DNA of 64,000 bases from G963674835 sp963674835 (GTDB taxonomy: Bacteria; Planctomycetota; Planctomycetia; Pirellulales; Thermoguttaceae): assembly GCA_963674835.2 (NCBI GenBank), contig CAXXKC010000003.1, positions 2,108,001-2,172,000 of the forward strand. Direction: 5' to 3'. Every line of letters begins with the position of its first letter. Within the stretch, counting starts at the first letter, position 1. A model generated the notes under the pieces. The model was given only the letters and a program-made list of their open reading frames with translations. It did no database searches and was not told the origin of the DNA. Made by a program: the position numbers and the translations under genes. This document shows, piece after piece, positions 46,590-55,794 of the stretch.

Positions 46590-47957
46590 ATGAGCGGTCG
46601 CAGGTTTTCGCGTCGTCGGTTTCTCGGTCGGACGGCCGCGGCGGCCGGGGTCTGTGTTGGTGGCGCCGTGCTCTGCGGGCGGGCGTGGTCGGCTCCGGGC
46701 GTGCTCACGGGACCGATTCGATCCCTGGCGAAACGGCGGCCTGAGTTGTGCGACGAGAAGTCGCCGAAGGCGTTGGAGGTGATCCAACTGACGGCCGAGC
46801 CTGAGGTGCCGAGCTCGCATCTGTACATGGAGGCGCAGATCTTTACGCCCGACTCGAAGCGGCTGGTGCTCCACCGCGCGGCCCACGCTCATGGGGGCAT
46901 CCGGGGCGATGCGAAACATCAGTATTTGCTGTGCGACTTGGAGGACAACTTCTCGCTTGCGCCGCTGACGAACGAGATGAGCACGACGGCCGCGTCGGTG
47001 TCGCCGGACGGGCGGTTTGTGTATTACTTCGTCGACGAGTCGGAGCCGGGCGGCGGCCGCGTGAGCTTGAAGCGGGTGGGGCTGGACGGCACGGATCGGC
47101 AGACGCTGCTGGTGATCGACTCGCCTTTGCCGGGAACCAAGTTTCGGCCAAGCCATCTGTATCCGCTTTCGACGATTTCCTCGGACGGTAAGCGGCTGGC
47201 GATCTCGGCATTTCTGGGCGACGGTCGGACGGAGAAATCGCCGTTTGGGCTGATGGTCTTCGACCTGGTGAAGGCATCGGTGGCCCTGGCTGTTTACGGG
47301 CCGAGCTGGTGCAACATGCATCCGCAGTACAGCCGTTCGCTCGATCCGGAAGCGTCGCACGACATTCTGATTCAGGAGAATCACGACAATGAAGCGAATG
47401 CACGGGGCGGGATCACGCGTTTGACGGGCGGGGCGGGCGCCGACATTCATGTTATTCGCGACGATGGAAAGAACTTTCGCGACATGCCGTGGGGGCGCGA
47501 CAAGAACGAGTATTGCCAGGGGCACCAGTGCTGGCGAGGTCGTAGCGAATGGGCGATTACGAGCACGAGCACGAGCGACGTCGGCGAGGCGCAGTTGATC
47601 GAGGGGCGGGCAGCCGCGGCGGCCGGGCATCGGGGAATCCGGATTCCCGACGGGAAACGCAACGATCTGACCCGAGAGTTCCCCAAGCCTGACTTCCGCC
47701 ATTTTGCCACGGACATCGCGGGCGAGCGGTTGATCAGCGACACCGGTCCGCGGAACAAGGGTGGCCAGATTTACGTGGCGCGGCTGGGTCGGCCCGGCGT
47801 GGATCCCTTGAGGGAATACACGTATTTGCTCAACCCGAGGTCGACGTGGCGGAAGGAGGCCCACATCCATCCGTTCCTTTCGCCGGACGGCACGATGGGC
47901 TTCTTCAATTCGGACGAGTCGGGTATTCTACAGGCCTACATGGTACGCGGGTTTTGA
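46590..47957 (+). CDS. Tat-exported beta-propeller protein (oligogalacturonate-lyase-like)
   Basis: This 455-residue protein begins MSGRRFSRRRFLGRTAAAAG, a twin-arginine signal. The mature part is a WD/TolB-type propeller: repeats such as VSPDGRFVYYFVDESEP, SSDGKRLAISAFL, and the end HPFLSPDGTMGFFNSDESG. The last block and ENHDNEA with CQGHQCWRG recall the oligogalacturonate lyase family, which breaks unsaturated galacturonide disaccharides. The catalytic His residues could not be matched with certainty, so a lyase role is a guess. It lies 32 bases after the ceramidase-like gene and probably shares its transcript. Confidence 0.7.
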   Translation: MSGRRFSRRRFLGRTAAAAGVCVGGAVLCGRAWSAPGVLTGPIRSLAKRRPELCDEKSPKALEVIQLTAEPEVPSSHLYMEAQIFTPDSKRLVLHRAAHAHGGIRGDAKHQYLLCDLEDNFSLAPLTNEMSTTAASVSPDGRFVYYFVDESEPGGGRVSLKRVGLDGTDRQTLLVIDSPLPGTKFRPSHLYPLSTISSDGKRLAISAFLGDGRTEKSPFGLMVFDLVKASVALAVYGPSWCNMHPQYSRSLDPEASHDILIQENHDNEANARGGITRLTGGAGADIHVIRDDGKNFRDMPWGRDKNEYCQGHQCWRGRSEWAITSTSTSDVGEAQLIEGRAAAAAGHRGIRIPDGKRNDLTREFPKPDFRHFATDIAGERLISDTGPRNKGGQIYVARLGRPGVDPLREYTYLLNPRSTWRKEAHIHPFLSPDGTMGFFNSDESGILQAYMVRGF

Positions 47958-48029
47958 GTGGGCGGACGCGGTCCGTGCCGGGCGCAGCGTTCGTCGGGGG
48001 CGGAAGACAGACCGTGGAGGCTGCAGCCG

Positions 48030-48725
48030 ATGTTCGGCTTCTTCCAGTGGAATGACTTGATTCAGCCGGCATTGCGTCTGGTGGAGGAACACTGGGCCAA
48101 GGTGGTGGGCTCGCTGGTACTCCTGTTGATCGGCATCTGGTGGGGCCGATGGCGTGCCTGGCGGCGATGGGCGCGGCGGGACTTTCTGCACCGGCTGAAT
48201 ATCAGCCTGAACACGATCGAGAAGGGCCGGTTGAAGATCCGTACGCTCGTGGAGAAGGACATGATCGAGATCCTTCTCAACCAGGCCGCCGTCGAGCAGA
48301 TGCAGGCGGCAGCGAAGAAGGCCACGCCGGCCGACCCGATTCTGAAGTTCGGCGATGCGGACGAGTGTTGATACTTTCTGAACGCGGTGCTCAACGAGGT
48401 GAGCGAGAGGTTCGCGCTGGCGTACATCAAGCAGGACCTCGAGCAGCCGACCGTTTCGGCCACCTATCTGATCTGCCTGACGTTCGAGGTCGACGGCTCG
48501 GTGCGAACACGCAAGGTCCGGGCGATGGTGATCCGTAAGGACGTGCTGTCGAATCTGCCGGAAGAGGTGACCTTGGAGCGGCCGTGGCACAACACGCGCA
48601 TCGAAACGCTACGGAAGATGGCAAAGCGATGGCAGTCGAACCCCGAGCAGTTTCTGGAGATGGAGATCGGGGTGTGGAGCGCATTCGGCGTAATCGTAGC
48701 GTGTTTTTCGCTTTCGGAATCGTAG
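48030..48725 (+). pseudogene. Small membrane protein interrupted by an in-frame TGA
   Basis: ATG at 48030 follows GTGGAGG. Residues 1-113 have one membrane helix (VVGSLVLLLIGIWWGRW) and a helical cytosolic part with RRDFLHRLNISLNTI. At codon 114 a TGA (48369-48371) interrupts, and the same frame then continues YFLNAVLNEVSERFALAY...TRIETLRKMAKRW for 117 residues. Replacing TGA with TGG (Trp) gives a smooth sequence, so a recent nonsense mutation is likely. The last 16 codons (about 48676-48725) are supplied by palindromic repeat copy 5, so the original C-terminus was also altered. A selenocysteine reading was considered and judged less likely. Confidence 0.7.
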
Positions 48726-48770
48726 AAACACGCCGCCGCAAACGCTACAGTTAAGTGCGACACGCACTAG
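48676..48770 (-). repeat. Dispersed palindromic repeat, copy 5
   Basis: This full copy is in the same direction as copy 4: GAGCGCATTCGGCG, CGTAGCGTG, TTTCGCTTTCGG, AAACACGCCGCCGC, AACGCTACAG and AAGTGCGACACGCACTAG. Its first part codes for the end of the preceding reading frame, and its last CTAG is the left target site of the IS1182-type element. Confidence 0.85.
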
Positions 48771-50173
48771 CAGCCCGTTGAAAAGCTCACAGTTCGGTCG
48801 CAGATCGAGTTAGTAACACGGCGTTCGACCATCTGGCGGTGAATCGGGTGGGGACACCACGCCAGCGCGCCCGAGGCCGCAAAGCGTTTTCGGAGGTCAA
48901 TCAAGGCAAGATGCACAGCGCACAAAAGACCGCAAAGCCCTTGAAGGCACCGCGGCTTGCCCATGCCGAACAGCTTGCGCACCAACAGGCCCAGGTTCCG
49001 CGCCGCCACCTGGATCAGGTACCGTTTGCTTACGTTCACCAGGCCTCGCAGCCAGGTTCGCCTCGCTCCGCCGGTGTCGCACACGTGCGCGAAGCTCCGT
49101 TCCACACGCTCACTCCGCAGTCGGCCCAAACGTCGGCCTCGCTTGCCTCGGGTGCGCTTTCGATTCGCATAGGCCGCCCGGCGATACTCGGCCGGCTGGG
49201 CCGTCCAGCAGCGATGGCTCTTGAATTTCGGCTCCGGAATGTATGCGCGAATGTGATGATCCCGCCCCAGCGCCACCAAGTTCTCGGTCGAGTAGTAGCC
49301 TTTGTCGGTAACCGCGTTGTGGATGTCTCTCTTCCCGTCGGCTTCGTCCAGATGATCTTGAGCCTCAAGCACGCTGGGAATCAACGTCTGCGAATCTCCC
49401 TGATCGGCCGTGTAGACCGTCGCAGCCAACACGAATTCGCTCTCCAGATCCACCACGTGTTCGGCTTTGTAGGCCAAGTGCGTGCGACCGTCCTTCATCT
49501 TGGCGATGCGGCTATCGGGATCTGCGGGCGATTGCCACTGGTCGTTGGAGACCTTCTTGTCTCCTTTCTTGTTGCGATCTTTGTCGAAACGCCGCAAGTC
49601 CTCGTCGGTCGGGTTCTCGATGCCCGCTTCCTCGGCCAATCGCCGCAAGTATTGCTTCCAGTCCTCGCCGGTGTCTCTGCGGACGATCGACTTCATCGCC
49701 GCGTTGGCTTCCAGCGTCGTGGAGTCCACCGCCACGGACTTGCCCCGCAGGAGGTTCTTCCGCGAGGCGATCTCCAGGATATACACAAATACCTGCTCGT
49801 GGACCGACTCGGGCAGTCGTTGCCGAATGCGCGTGAGGCTGGAATGGTCCGGCACGGCTTCCGTGGGCTCCAAGCCCAGGAACTCCCGCAGCGAAAGGCT
49901 GTCAGAACAGCGCCAGGCGATGCCTCGCTGCGAGTCGATCCCTTCAAAATATCCGACGAACAGCATGCGGAAGTAGCGGCCCGGCGGGATCGACCGGCGA
50001 CCGCCTTCGGCGTAGTAGGGTTCGCAGAGATCCTCGACGAACTCGTCGAAGTCCGCCTTGCGGAGAAGTTGTTGCAACCGCTGATAGAACGGATGGCCCG
50101 CCGATCGCGGCACGTCCCGCCAGGCGACCCAGAATTCCTCCTGCCGCTGTTCCGGCCCACGACCCAAAGCCAT
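48767..50173 (-). CDS. IS1182-family transposase
   Basis: The protein has 468 residues from ATG at 50173, which follows AAAGGGAA. The N-terminal domain (FYQRLQQLLRKADFDEFVEDL ... RYFRMLFVGYFEG) is typical of the family. Catalytic residues appear in VAVDSTTLEANA (Asp), AVTDKGYYSTEN (Asp), and RSERVERSFAHVCD (Glu). The stop codon TAG (48769-48767) lies in the flanking CTAG, so the frame reads out through the inverted repeat and ends in the target site. The gene appears intact, so the element may be active. Confidence 0.88.
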   Translation of the reverse strand: MALGRGPEQRQEEFWVAWRDVPRSAGHPFYQRLQQLLRKADFDEFVEDLCEPYYAEGGRRSIPPGRYFRMLFVGYFEGIDSQRGIAWRCSDSLSLREFLGLEPTEAVPDHSSLTRIRQRLPESVHEQVFVYILEIASRKNLLRGKSVAVDSTTLEANAAMKSIVRRDTGEDWKQYLRRLAEEAGIENPTDEDLRRFDKDRNKKGDKKVSNDQWQSPADPDSRIAKMKDGRTHLAYKAEHVVDLESEFVLAATVYTADQGDSQTLIPSVLEAQDHLDEADGKRDIHNAVTDKGYYSTENLVALGRDHHIRAYIPEPKFKSHRCWTAQPAEYRRAAYANRKRTRGKRGRRLGRLRSERVERSFAHVCDTGGARRTWLRGLVNVSKRYLIQVAARNLGLLVRKLFGMGKPRCLQGLCGLLCAVHLALIDLRKRFAASGALAWCPHPIHRQMVERRVTNSICDRTVSFSTGC

Positions 50174-50261
50174 GTTCGATTCCCTTTTGCGCGACCCAAG
50201 GTGTTCCACACCCCCAGAACCGCCGCATGATACCGATTAACCCGAGATTTTCAACAGGCTG
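48771..50261 (-). mobile_element. IS1182-family insertion sequence (about 1.49 kb)
   Basis: The terminal inverted repeats are CAGCCCGTTGAAAA (from 48771) and TTTTCAACAGGCTG (ending 50261), with one mismatch. Each is followed by CTAG (48767-48770 and 50262-50265), either a 4-bp target duplication or a shared end of the element; one copy cannot decide. The only gene is a 468-residue transposase. The left end is inserted at the tip of palindromic repeat copy 5. Confidence 0.85.
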
Positions 50262-50309
50262 CTAGGACGGGGCGGGCAGGCGTTCGGCCGTGCGTGCGGC
50301 AGGTGTGCG

Positions 50310-51188
50310 TCACGGCTTTGCTTCGCGGATGACGTACTCGAGGATGGCCTTGCCGTCGTCGTAGGGGGTGGTGTGGCCGACATCCTCGCGGTAGATGAGG
50401 AGGACCTTGCGGCCCATCTTGCTAAGGACGTTGGCCAACCGCAGTACGCTGGCGGGAGGAACGCTCTTGTCCTGGCCGCTGGCGGTGATGCCGACGGGCA
50501 TGGTGAATCGCTCGGGCCAGTACTCGGCGCTGCGCTGCTTGTACTGTTCGGGGATTTGCTCCTTGGTACCGCCGAACGACGCGGAAATGGCGTCTTGGAA
50601 ATTGGCGTACTCCAGGTGGTTCGCCGTGCCGTTCATCGAGGCCACACCGTCGATGAGGTCGGGGTGCAGAGCGGTGAACGTCAGGCAGGAGCTTCCGCCC
50701 ATGGAACCGCCGCAAAGGAAGACCCTGCCGACGCGGTAACGGTGTTTGAGGTCGTCGATGATCTGCACGACGTCGGCTTCGGCCTTGGGGCCCATCCAGG
50801 ACGTCTTGGCACGATAGTCGGGCGACACGAAGATCATCTTGTGCAGGGCGCCAACGTCGCGAACGGAGCGGCATTCGTCGCGGGGGTCTTTGGCGAACTG
50901 CCAGCGGTCGGAACCATGGCCGTGCAGGGCGATGAGCAGATCGTGCGGCTGCTCTGCATCGAACGGCTCGGGCAGCAGGAGAACATAGTGCTGTGTACTG
51001 CCGTCACAGCGGGCCGTGAAGGCGACGTCCTGCGGCTTGGTGGAGTAGTCGGCCCAGGCCGGCGCGGCTCCGCAGAACAGCACAATGGCGGGCAGCAACC
51101 GCCGGAAGGACACCGCAAAAGAGCAGACGCGGTGAAGGTGCGCGAAGCGACCGAACGGCGGAGCGAATGTGGGCGTCTGGGGGAGCAT
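50310..51188 (-). CDS. Secreted alpha/beta hydrolase (PHB-depolymerase/esterase-like)
   Basis: The protein has 292 residues. A signal segment (FRRLLPAIVLFCGAAPAWA) is followed by an alpha/beta hydrolase: LIALHGHGSDRWQF (oxyanion region), the nucleophile elbow FLCGGSMGGSSC (Ser in GGSMGG), the Asp in TASGQDKSVPP, and His in EDVGHTTPYDDG. The plan is that of secreted esterases of the LpqC/PHB depolymerase group. It starts 11 bases after the HzsA-like gene and is most likely co-transcribed with it. Confidence 0.85.
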   Translation of the reverse strand: MLPQTPTFAPPFGRFAHLHRVCSFAVSFRRLLPAIVLFCGAAPAWADYSTKPQDVAFTARCDGSTQHYVLLLPEPFDAEQPHDLLIALHGHGSDRWQFAKDPRDECRSVRDVGALHKMIFVSPDYRAKTSWMGPKAEADVVQIIDDLKHRYRVGRVFLCGGSMGGSSCLTFTALHPDLIDGVASMNGTANHLEYANFQDAISASFGGTKEQIPEQYKQRSAEYWPERFTMPVGITASGQDKSVPPASVLRLANVLSKMGRKVLLIYREDVGHTTPYDDGKAILEYVIREAKP

Positions 51189-51199
51189 CGTGGTGTGTT

Positions 51200-54058
51200 C
51201 TACTGGATATCGGGGCCGGCGATGCGCTCGCCGCGGAGCTGGCGGTCCTGGTCTGCGCGGTTGAACGTGCCGTAGAAGAGGGCATTGGCGTCGATCCAGG
51301 TGACGAGCCGATCGAGGTCGGCGGCGTCGAGGGTCACGCCGGCATGGCCGTCGCGGAGCAGCTTCATGAGCGGGCTGTTGATGGCGCCGAAGCGGCCCGG
51401 CACGGTGGCGGGCTCGCCGTTGTCGGGCAGGCCCCACGCCGAGTAGTGCACGCGGGAAACCAGGGCATTGTAGGAAGCCGTGTAATGCCCTTGGGGTTCG
51501 CTGGTGAGGTTGACTTTGCCTTCGGCCTTTTCGTGGTTGTGGCAGCTGACACAGGCCTTGTCGAGGACGGGCTGGACGAGGATCGGGTACGAGAGCGGGT
51601 TGGAGCCATCGGGCCCGGGGGTGATCGACGAGGGGTCGCGCGACATGGCCAAGGGCGTGTTGCGCGGGGCGGGCGCCGTCATGCGATGTTCGTGGCAGCC
51701 GATGCAGGAGCTGGTTTCGCCGGGCTGGAGGTAGGTGATGCTGCGCATGATCTGCACGGCCTGGCCGTCGGCGTCGAGGGCTTGGAAGGCCAAGGGGACA
51801 CCGGCCGGAGCGCGGAAGTAGGCGGAACCGTCTTTCTCGACGGGGACGGTTCCGAGCACCTGCTTACCTGGCGAGGCGAAAGGGGCGCCGACGGGCGGCG
51901 TATTGGCGTGCGGGGTGGACTTGGGCAGGACCTGAACGATGCGAAGTCGGCGGATCGAGTCGGCCGGCAACGGCGGCCAGCTATCGTAGACGTTTTGGAG
52001 GAAGAAGGTGCCTTCGGCGTTGGGCTTCGGTCCGTCGTCGACGAGGGACGGCAAGGCATCCGGTTTGGGTCGCGCGGTGAGGGGCATCGCCCAGATGGTC
52101 GATACATTAAGATCGCGGTAGAGCAGTTCCTTGTTGCCGAAGCGATCGACCAGGTAGAGGCCGAACATATTGGGGAGGTTGTACGTGGGCTCGCCGATCA
52201 GGCGATCGAAGCTGTAGGCGGCGAGGAAGTAGTTCTCGGAGAAGGGATAGGCCGCCCGGTAGCAGTGGCCGGGCCAGCGTTTTGCTTCGACCGGGATGGC
52301 CAGCGGCTGTTTGACGTCGACGGGGGCGTGCCAGTTGCCTTTGGCGTCGCGGTAGAGCGGGGCTTCGCTTTCGGGGAACAGGGCGTCGGGCGTGAGCCGC
52401 GCGATGGGCGCCGGCCCGTCGACGCCGCAGGTCGGATCGACGAGGATGATCGACCCAGCCGTCATGGCGTGATGGGCGGCGGCCGTGGCCATGATGCGAT
52501 GCGAGCCGGGCACCGACTTGGCTTCCCAGATGCCGACAGGATTGCGAGTGTTGTTGCCGAAGAAGATGCGTACGTCGCTGCCGTCGGGCCGCACGCTCCA
52601 TAGTTGCTGGTAAAAGACGGCGTTGCGGTCGACGTAATCCCAGCGGGTGTAGATGACGCGGCCGTCGCTGAGGACCGCGGGGTCCCACTCCTGCGTTTCG
52701 TGGAACGAAATGGTGTGCGGGTTCGAGCCGTCGGCGTCGGCCAACGCGAGCGTGTAGACGAAGCAGGGTCCTCGACCACAACGATGATAGCCACCTCGTC
52801 GCGTGGAAACGAAGATCAGCTTGCCATCGGGAAGGTAGCGGGGGGCGAAGTCGTCGTAGGCGTCGTTGGTGAGCTGTTTGAGGCCGGATCCGTCGGCGGC
52901 CGCTTCGTAGAGGTGGTAGACGCGATCGAGGCGGGTCTCGCGGTTGACGGGCGTGGTGTCGGTCTTCACGTAGGCAAACAAGACCCGCGATCCGTCGTAG
53001 GAGACGTCGAGGTGCTGATAGCTGCCCAGGGGCAACTGTGCGGCGAGCTGCCGGCACTGCATCGACTGGCCGGGCTTCTCCAGAACGAACACGCCGCCGC
53101 CGGGACGGGCGCAACTGCCATAGTACTGCGTCAGTTGGTGGCTGAACATGGCCGGCACTCGCTTGACGAGCGCGATGGGCTCGCGTGCGAACTTGGGATT
53201 GGCCAGGGCGATTTCGCGGCGCAGTGCGTGGACGCGGCGCCATAGATCTTCCCAGCGCGGATCGGCGTCGGCGGTGCCGGCCAGCGACTGGAACTCCTGG
53301 CGGAGGTGGAGCCAGCGTGCCGGGCGATCGCCTAGGGCGTCGGGCGCCGCGCCGAGATCGGCAAGGAGGGAATCGCCGCGGCGGAGGGTCTGCTCGATGG
53401 CGGCAGCGTAGGTGCTTGGTTCGTGAGGCGTGCCGATGCCGTCCTGCATTCGCCAATCCCATTCGATCAGTGCGCGCTCGATTGCGGCGCGCATGGGAGG
53501 CAGGACCGGCGGCGCGCCGTCGCCGAACTCGCAGGGAGGAACGCCGACGGGCAGGTCGGCCACCTGATCGCCGGCGTTGACGCGGAGATTCGTCCAGCGG
53601 ATGGCGGCTTCGCCGGACTTGCCACGGGACTTCAAGTGCAACACGGCGTTCTGCGAGATGTCGATTTGGAGCCGCAACGGCTGATTGGCATTCAGGACCT
53701 GGTAGGCGTCCTTGTCGCCAGCGGCCAAGCTCACTTCGGCCTGGGAACCGTCGACGAGGCGGACTTCGGCGGTGACAGTGCACTTGGCCGGGACCTTCTC
53801 GACGGCGACCGCGAGATCGACCGTTTCGGTCGGCTTGAGGCTGACCACGAGGCCGGCGGGCGTCTGAAGGATGGCAACCTGGGGACCGTCGGCGGCGGCC
53901 ACGAGCGAGAAACCGACGTGGGTAAGGCTGGCCGGCGGAGCGGGCTTTCCGTTGAGCGTGTATTGCGGCGCGGCACACTCCACTGCCATCGCGGTGGCTG
54001 CTGTCACAAAGACGACGGCGGCCGAGATCCATCCTACAAGCGCTCTTTGGTGAAACAT
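51200..54058 (-). CDS. HzsA-like secreted multihaem-type protein
   Basis: The protein has 952 residues. A signal peptide (LVGWISAAVVFVTAATAMA) is followed by an unassigned N-terminal half (about 30-300) and a propeller (about 330-560: DVSYDGSRVLFAYVK, FAPRYLPDGKLIFVSTRRGG, WDPAVLSDGRVIYTRWD). The C-terminal part matches the region of hydrazine synthase alpha-subunit relatives. Two CxxCH haem motifs occur, CIGCHEH (about 786-790) and CVSCHNH (about 836-840), and the protein ends in a short helical cytochrome-like tail. NCBI labels such non-anammox proteins HzsA-related; no hydrazine synthase beta/gamma genes are in the window, so hydrazine chemistry is unlikely. Its role may be oxidative or electron transfer in the periplasm. 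Confidence 0.78.
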   Translation of the reverse strand: MFHQRALVGWISAAVVFVTAATAMAVECAAPQYTLNGKPAPPASLTHVGFSLVAAADGPQVAILQTPAGLVVSLKPTETVDLAVAVEKVPAKCTVTAEVRLVDGSQAEVSLAAGDKDAYQVLNANQPLRLQIDISQNAVLHLKSRGKSGEAAIRWTNLRVNAGDQVADLPVGVPPCEFGDGAPPVLPPMRAAIERALIEWDWRMQDGIGTPHEPSTYAAAIEQTLRRGDSLLADLGAAPDALGDRPARWLHLRQEFQSLAGTADADPRWEDLWRRVHALRREIALANPKFAREPIALVKRVPAMFSHQLTQYYGSCARPGGGVFVLEKPGQSMQCRQLAAQLPLGSYQHLDVSYDGSRVLFAYVKTDTTPVNRETRLDRVYHLYEAAADGSGLKQLTNDAYDDFAPRYLPDGKLIFVSTRRGGYHRCGRGPCFVYTLALADADGSNPHTISFHETQEWDPAVLSDGRVIYTRWDYVDRNAVFYQQLWSVRPDGSDVRIFFGNNTRNPVGIWEAKSVPGSHRIMATAAAHHAMTAGSIILVDPTCGVDGPAPIARLTPDALFPESEAPLYRDAKGNWHAPVDVKQPLAIPVEAKRWPGHCYRAAYPFSENYFLAAYSFDRLIGEPTYNLPNMFGLYLVDRFGNKELLYRDLNVSTIWAMPLTARPKPDALPSLVDDGPKPNAEGTFFLQNVYDSWPPLPADSIRRLRIVQVLPKSTPHANTPPVGAPFASPGKQVLGTVPVEKDGSAYFRAPAGVPLAFQALDADGQAVQIMRSITYLQPGETSSCIGCHEHRMTAPAPRNTPLAMSRDPSSITPGPDGSNPLSYPILVQPVLDKACVSCHNHEKAEGKVNLTSEPQGHYTASYNALVSRVHYSAWGLPDNGEPATVPGRFGAINSPLMKLLRDGHAGVTLDAADLDRLVTWIDANALFYGTFNRADQDRQLRGERIAGPDIQ

Positions 54059-54373
54059 CGCCTTGCCTCGACCTAGGGGTCCGGGACTTACGGTCTTCGA
54101 GATGGGCCGCGATCGGTTGCGCGATCGCGAGCTTCGTCAGCACAGCAGTTCCCATTGTCCTCCGCCGTGAGGGGTACGTCAACGCGCGGGCCTTGGTGCG
54201 GCAAGGATTCGCAGGTGGGACCCGCTTCGCTCGGCCCATCCTACGTTTTGGCGGTTGCGCGACCGGGCCTGAAATCGGTTACCGTACGGGACGAACCAAG
54301 AATGTTGCCCCGGAGTGTGGCGGCCTATACACTAACTGGAGGTGACGTGGGTTCTTTCGAAGGAGATCGTTCG
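54059..54373. other. Divergent intergenic region
   Basis: This 315-bp region separates the HzsA-like gene (minus) from the first tandem ceramidase-like gene (plus) and should carry both promoters. I see no clear promoter pair or repeat in it. Confidence 0.4.
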
Positions 54374-55780
54374 ATGCAGCATTCGCCGCGGGGTCGTATC
54401 GCTCGTCGTCAGTTTCTTGCCACGGCCGCTGCCGGATCGGCGGGCCTGCTGTTGAGCGCTTCGCGTAGCCGGGCGGCCGGTTCGGGCCAGGGCTTGCTCG
54501 CGGGCGAAGGTGTGGTGGATATTACACCTCCGTTGGGCGTAGAGATGGGTGGTTTCCACCATCGGCACGCGAAGGATCGACAGGTCCACGGCATTCGGCT
54601 TCCTGGGGCGGTGCGCGCCTTGGTTCTGCAATACGGCGAGACCCAGACGGCGATCCTGTCGCTTGACCTGGTGACGCTCTCGAGGGAGATGGCCCAGCGC
54701 GTGCAGCAGCAGGTGGCGAAGGAAGTGGGCATTCCGGCCGGGAATGTTCGGGTATGTGCGACGCATACGCATTCGATGCCTGCGCTGGCGAAGTGGCGTC
54801 AGTGGGGCGATACGCCGGTGCCCTACATGCACGACGTGGAGAAGAAGTGCGTTGAGGCGGTGGCGGCGGCCAAGGGGGACCTGGCACCGACCAAGGTTTC
54901 GCTGGGCAAGAGCCGGGCGGTGAAGGCGAATTTCAATCGAACGACGCCAGACTACAGGACAGACGAACAGTTCACGAAGGACTCGACGGACGACCAGCGA
55001 TGGTTGGATACGACGCTGCGAGTGTTGCTGATGGAGCGGGCCGGCGGGAAGCATTCGCTGGCCTGGTACCATTTTTGCGACCATCCGGTGTGCTACGTCG
55101 ACGACCAAGCCGGTCCGGATTGGCCGGGCGAGGTGGCTCAACTCGTGCAGAAGAAGTACGATCTGCAGCCGTCGTTTTTGCAGGGGCACATTGGGGACGT
55201 CAACCCGGGGAGCGGCAAGCCGTGGCGTGGTGAGATCGGCGACACGCTCATGCCGATCTTCGAGGCTTTCTGCCGAGCGATGGATGCACTGAAGCCGGTG
55301 CAGGTCGACCAGTTGCAGAGCGTGACGAGCGAGTTTCAGGTGCCGCTGGATCTGGACCTGTATCGTCGGTGGATCGCGGAGTATCGCGAGGCGCCGAGCA
55401 AGTGCACGAAAGGTGTTTGGGTCGACGCCGGGTTCGCCGAGGACTGGTATCGCGGCAACGTGAACCGCAAGGTGGACCGGTCGTTCTGGCCGATCAGCCT
55501 CAGCGCCATGCGGCTGGGTCCGATCGGCTTCGCGTTTCATCCTTCGGAGCTGTACAGCTACTACGGGCTGGCGATCCAGCGGGAGTCGCCGTTTGCAGAC
55601 ACGCTGGCGGTCGGCTACACGGACGGATACATCGGGTACATGACCGACCCGAAGGCGTTTCCGAACGGGGAATATGCGGCGTTGGTCGTGCCGAAGATCA
55701 CTGATATTCCGCCTTACGAGCCGACGGCCGCCCGGAAGATGACCGCTGCGGCCATCGACTTATTGAAGAAGGTAGCGTAA
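54374..55780 (+). CDS. Tat-exported ceramidase-like protein, tandem copy 1
   Basis: The protein has 468 residues from ATG at 54374 behind GAAGGAGA. A twin-arginine signal (RIARRQFLATAAAGSAGLLL) precedes the neutral/alkaline ceramidase-type domain: DITPPLGVEMGGFHHRHAKD, the zinc motif CATHTHSMPALAKW, CDHPVCYVDDQAGPDWPGE, and LQGHIGDVNPGSGKPW. It has no ceramide-specific feature that I can recognise. The next gene encodes a close paralogue 14 bases away in the same order, a clear tandem duplication. Confidence 0.83.
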   Translation: MQHSPRGRIARRQFLATAAAGSAGLLLSASRSRAAGSGQGLLAGEGVVDITPPLGVEMGGFHHRHAKDRQVHGIRLPGAVRALVLQYGETQTAILSLDLVTLSREMAQRVQQQVAKEVGIPAGNVRVCATHTHSMPALAKWRQWGDTPVPYMHDVEKKCVEAVAAAKGDLAPTKVSLGKSRAVKANFNRTTPDYRTDEQFTKDSTDDQRWLDTTLRVLLMERAGGKHSLAWYHFCDHPVCYVDDQAGPDWPGEVAQLVQKKYDLQPSFLQGHIGDVNPGSGKPWRGEIGDTLMPIFEAFCRAMDALKPVQVDQLQSVTSEFQVPLDLDLYRRWIAEYREAPSKCTKGVWVDAGFAEDWYRGNVNRKVDRSFWPISLSAMRLGPIGFAFHPSELYSYYGLAIQRESPFADTLAVGYTDGYIGYMTDPKAFPNGEYAALVVPKITDIPPYEPTAARKMTAAAIDLLKKVA

Positions 55781-55794
55781 GAGGAGACTTTGCC

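Noticed and set aside
48369..48405. Selenocysteine at the TGA
   Set aside because: A hairpin lies at a suitable distance, but its loop lacks the usual GGU and TGG to TGA explains the break more simply.
48839..50230. A 463-codon plus-strand frame over the IS1182 transposase
   Set aside because: It is antisense to an intact transposase with visible catalytic motifs.
51200..54058. True hydrazine synthase alpha subunit
   Set aside because: Only part of the protein resembles HzsA, and no beta/gamma or hydrazine dehydrogenase genes are present; HzsA-related is the safer label.
52107..54239. A 710-codon minus-strand frame overlapping the HzsA-like gene
   Set aside because: The product is Arg/Pro-rich with no motif; it is an out-of-frame shadow of GC-rich coding DNA.
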